This document shows, in pieces, positions 12,628 to 13,253 of a stretch of DNA of 13,253 bases (positions are counted from its first letter, which is position 1; every line of letters starts with the position of its first letter). The stretch is from positions 1-13,253 of the forward strand of contig CAYHIN010000019.1 of NCBI GenBank assembly GCA_964356705.1, read 5' to 3'. The notes below the pieces were generated by a model, which was given only the letters and a program-made list of their open reading frames with translations, had not been told where the DNA came from and ran no database searches. Made by a program: the position numbers and the translations under genes. This stretch comes from CAYHIN01 sp964356705. Its GTDB lineage: Bacteria > Patescibacteriota > Microgenomatia > CAZETR01 > Amesbacteraceae.

Positions 12628-13114
12628 CTTTGATTGATTTTATAGCGTGGCAGATGGCGATCGCTATGCCGTCTGCACTATTGTCAAAATGAGTCTTCAT
12701 ACCTTTGGTCTCTTTGATCTTGAACATCTTTTTGATCTTGGCTTTCATGACTTTTTTGTCGGCCTTGCCAGAGCCTCCCACGTATAGCTTTACTTGCATG
12801 GGGGTGTAATCAAAGACGGGAAGATCGTTATGGTGCAGGGCTAGCTTGATAACACCGATGGCTTGGCCGACGGCAATAGCAGTGGCCGCATTGGTCGCAA
12901 AAAAAAGGCGCTCTATAGAAACTACGTCTGGAGCGTGTTTTTTGGCAATTCCTGAGATTTTATTGTAGATAATATCTAGCCTTTGACCGTGAGGAAGATC
13001 TTTGGAGGTCTCTACGAGGCCAAACTCCAAAAGCTTATATTTGTCTGGTCCCAAGACGTCTATAACACCAAAACCGGTTGTGGCTGTACCCGGGTCGATG
13101 CCAAGTATTCTCAT
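12623..13114 (-). CDS. ruvC: Crossover junction endodeoxyribonuclease RuvC (Holliday junction resolvase)
   Basis: RuvC is a dimeric RNase H-fold nuclease that cuts Holliday junctions handed over by RuvAB. The 163-residue protein is of normal length. It opens MRILGIDPGTATTGFGVI with catalytic D7, and has E68 in SIERLFF, the GQAIGVIKLA helix, the YTPMQVKLYVGGSGKADK segment and the C-terminal DNSADGIAIAICHA motif. D148 matches the last catalytic aspartate. The residue three before it, usually Asp or His, is N145, while D144 lies one position earlier. This may be a simple alignment shift. The start follows the family N terminus. TATAGT sits 8 nt before the ATG. It is probably the first gene of the minus-strand operon. 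Confidence 0.96.
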   Translation of the reverse strand: MRILGIDPGTATTGFGVIDVLGPDKYKLLEFGLVETSKDLPHGQRLDIIYNKISGIAKKHAPDVVSIERLFFATNAATAIAVGQAIGVIKLALHHNDLPVFDYTPMQVKLYVGGSGKADKKVMKAKIKKMFKIKETKGMKTHFDNSADGIAIAICHAIKSIKV

Positions 13115-13122
13115 GAGAGACT

Positions 13123-13128
13123 ACTATA
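13123..13128 (-). promoter_or_regulatory. -10 box for ruvC (TATAGT)
   Basis: TATAGT on the minus strand (13128-13123) ends 8 nt before the ruvC ATG, giving a predicted leader of 0-2 nt. No clear -35 is seen. It overlaps the upstream part of the divergent promoter at 13141-13146. Confidence 0.5.
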
Positions 13129-13140
13129 GCCTATTTCGGT

Positions 13141-13146
13141 TATACT
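13141..13146 (+). promoter_or_regulatory. -10 box for the right-edge gene (TATACT), predicted leaderless
   Basis: TATACT at 13141-13146 is followed by 6 nt (TAGGGT) and an ATG at 13153. This is the same geometry as lexA, dedA, gpmI and the GH-DUF192 gene, and it supports the start of the partial gene that follows. The -35 is weak or absent. Confidence 0.55.
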
Positions 13147-13152
13147 TAGGGT

Positions 13153-13253
13153 ATGGAAATGCTGCAAAAAGTACTAGCTTCAGTCTTGGCCTGGGCCACC
13201 TCCTGGATAATAGGTGCCACTGATCCGGCGGTACTGTCACAGGTAGCCTTGAG
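13153..13253 (+). CDS. N-terminal fragment of an unrecognised, possibly exported protein (runs off the window)
   Basis: An open frame of 33 codons begins MEMLQKVLASVLAWATSWI and continues to the window end without a stop. The first 20 or so residues form one basic-then-hydrophobic segment, which could be a signal peptide or membrane anchor. I do not recognise the protein. The call rests on the TATACT box exactly 6 nt before the ATG, on the open frame and on its position divergent from ruvC. Too little is visible for a function. Confidence 0.5.
   Translation, partial: MEMLQKVLASVLAWATSWIIGATDPAVLSQVAL

Overview
The window is a compact, moderate-GC bacterial segment that is almost entirely coding. 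Several features suggest a Candidate Phyla Radiation (Patescibacteria) genome, probably Microgenomates-like: small overlapping genes, a very short DNA polymerase III delta subunit, fused sugar-phosphate enzymes, and many short dispersed repeats inside genes. This is inference from gene content and style. No rRNA or tRNA is present to confirm it.

Layout, left to right. A DNA-damage pair comes first: the 5' part of uvrB (minus, cut by the window start) divergent from lexA (plus). Next are a DedA/VTT membrane protein (minus) and rsmI (plus), whose start codons overlap by two bases. A minus-strand lower-glycolysis block follows: gpmI, eno and ppsA. Further along the same strand lie a phosphomannomutase/phosphoglucomutase fused to a phosphoglucose/phosphomannose isomerase, a short holA-like gene, a secreted glycoside-hydrolase-like domain fused to DUF192, and ruvC. 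At the right edge a plus-strand gene starts and runs off the window. Genes from ruvC to ppsA are tightly linked (7-nt gap, ATGA overlap, 77-nt repeat-filled gap, ATGA overlap), so they probably form an operon. The encoded enzymes connect hexose phosphates (G1P, G6P, F6P and M1P, M6P) and 3-phosphoglycerate to PEP and pyruvate.

Two sequence-level patterns stand out. First, five genes (lexA, dedA, gpmI, the GH-DUF192 gene and the right-edge gene) have a TATAAT-like hexamer ending exactly 6 nt before the ATG. That spacing puts +1 on the A of the start codon and predicts leaderless mRNAs. rsmI and ruvC are close variants. By contrast, ppsA, internal to the operon, has a classical AAGGAG Shine-Dalgarno sequence.

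Second, two kinds of repeat have invaded the genes. One is a palindromic element of about 63-68 bp (ends GTCATTCTGA and TCAGGATGAC) with three full copies and two half copies. The other is a set of degenerate tandem heptanucleotide tracts (about 28-35 bp, 4-5 units). Both are translated in frame. They lie at inter-domain linkers, at the junctions of both fusion proteins, in a surface loop of RsmI and in a signal peptide. The repeats may therefore have supplied linker peptides.
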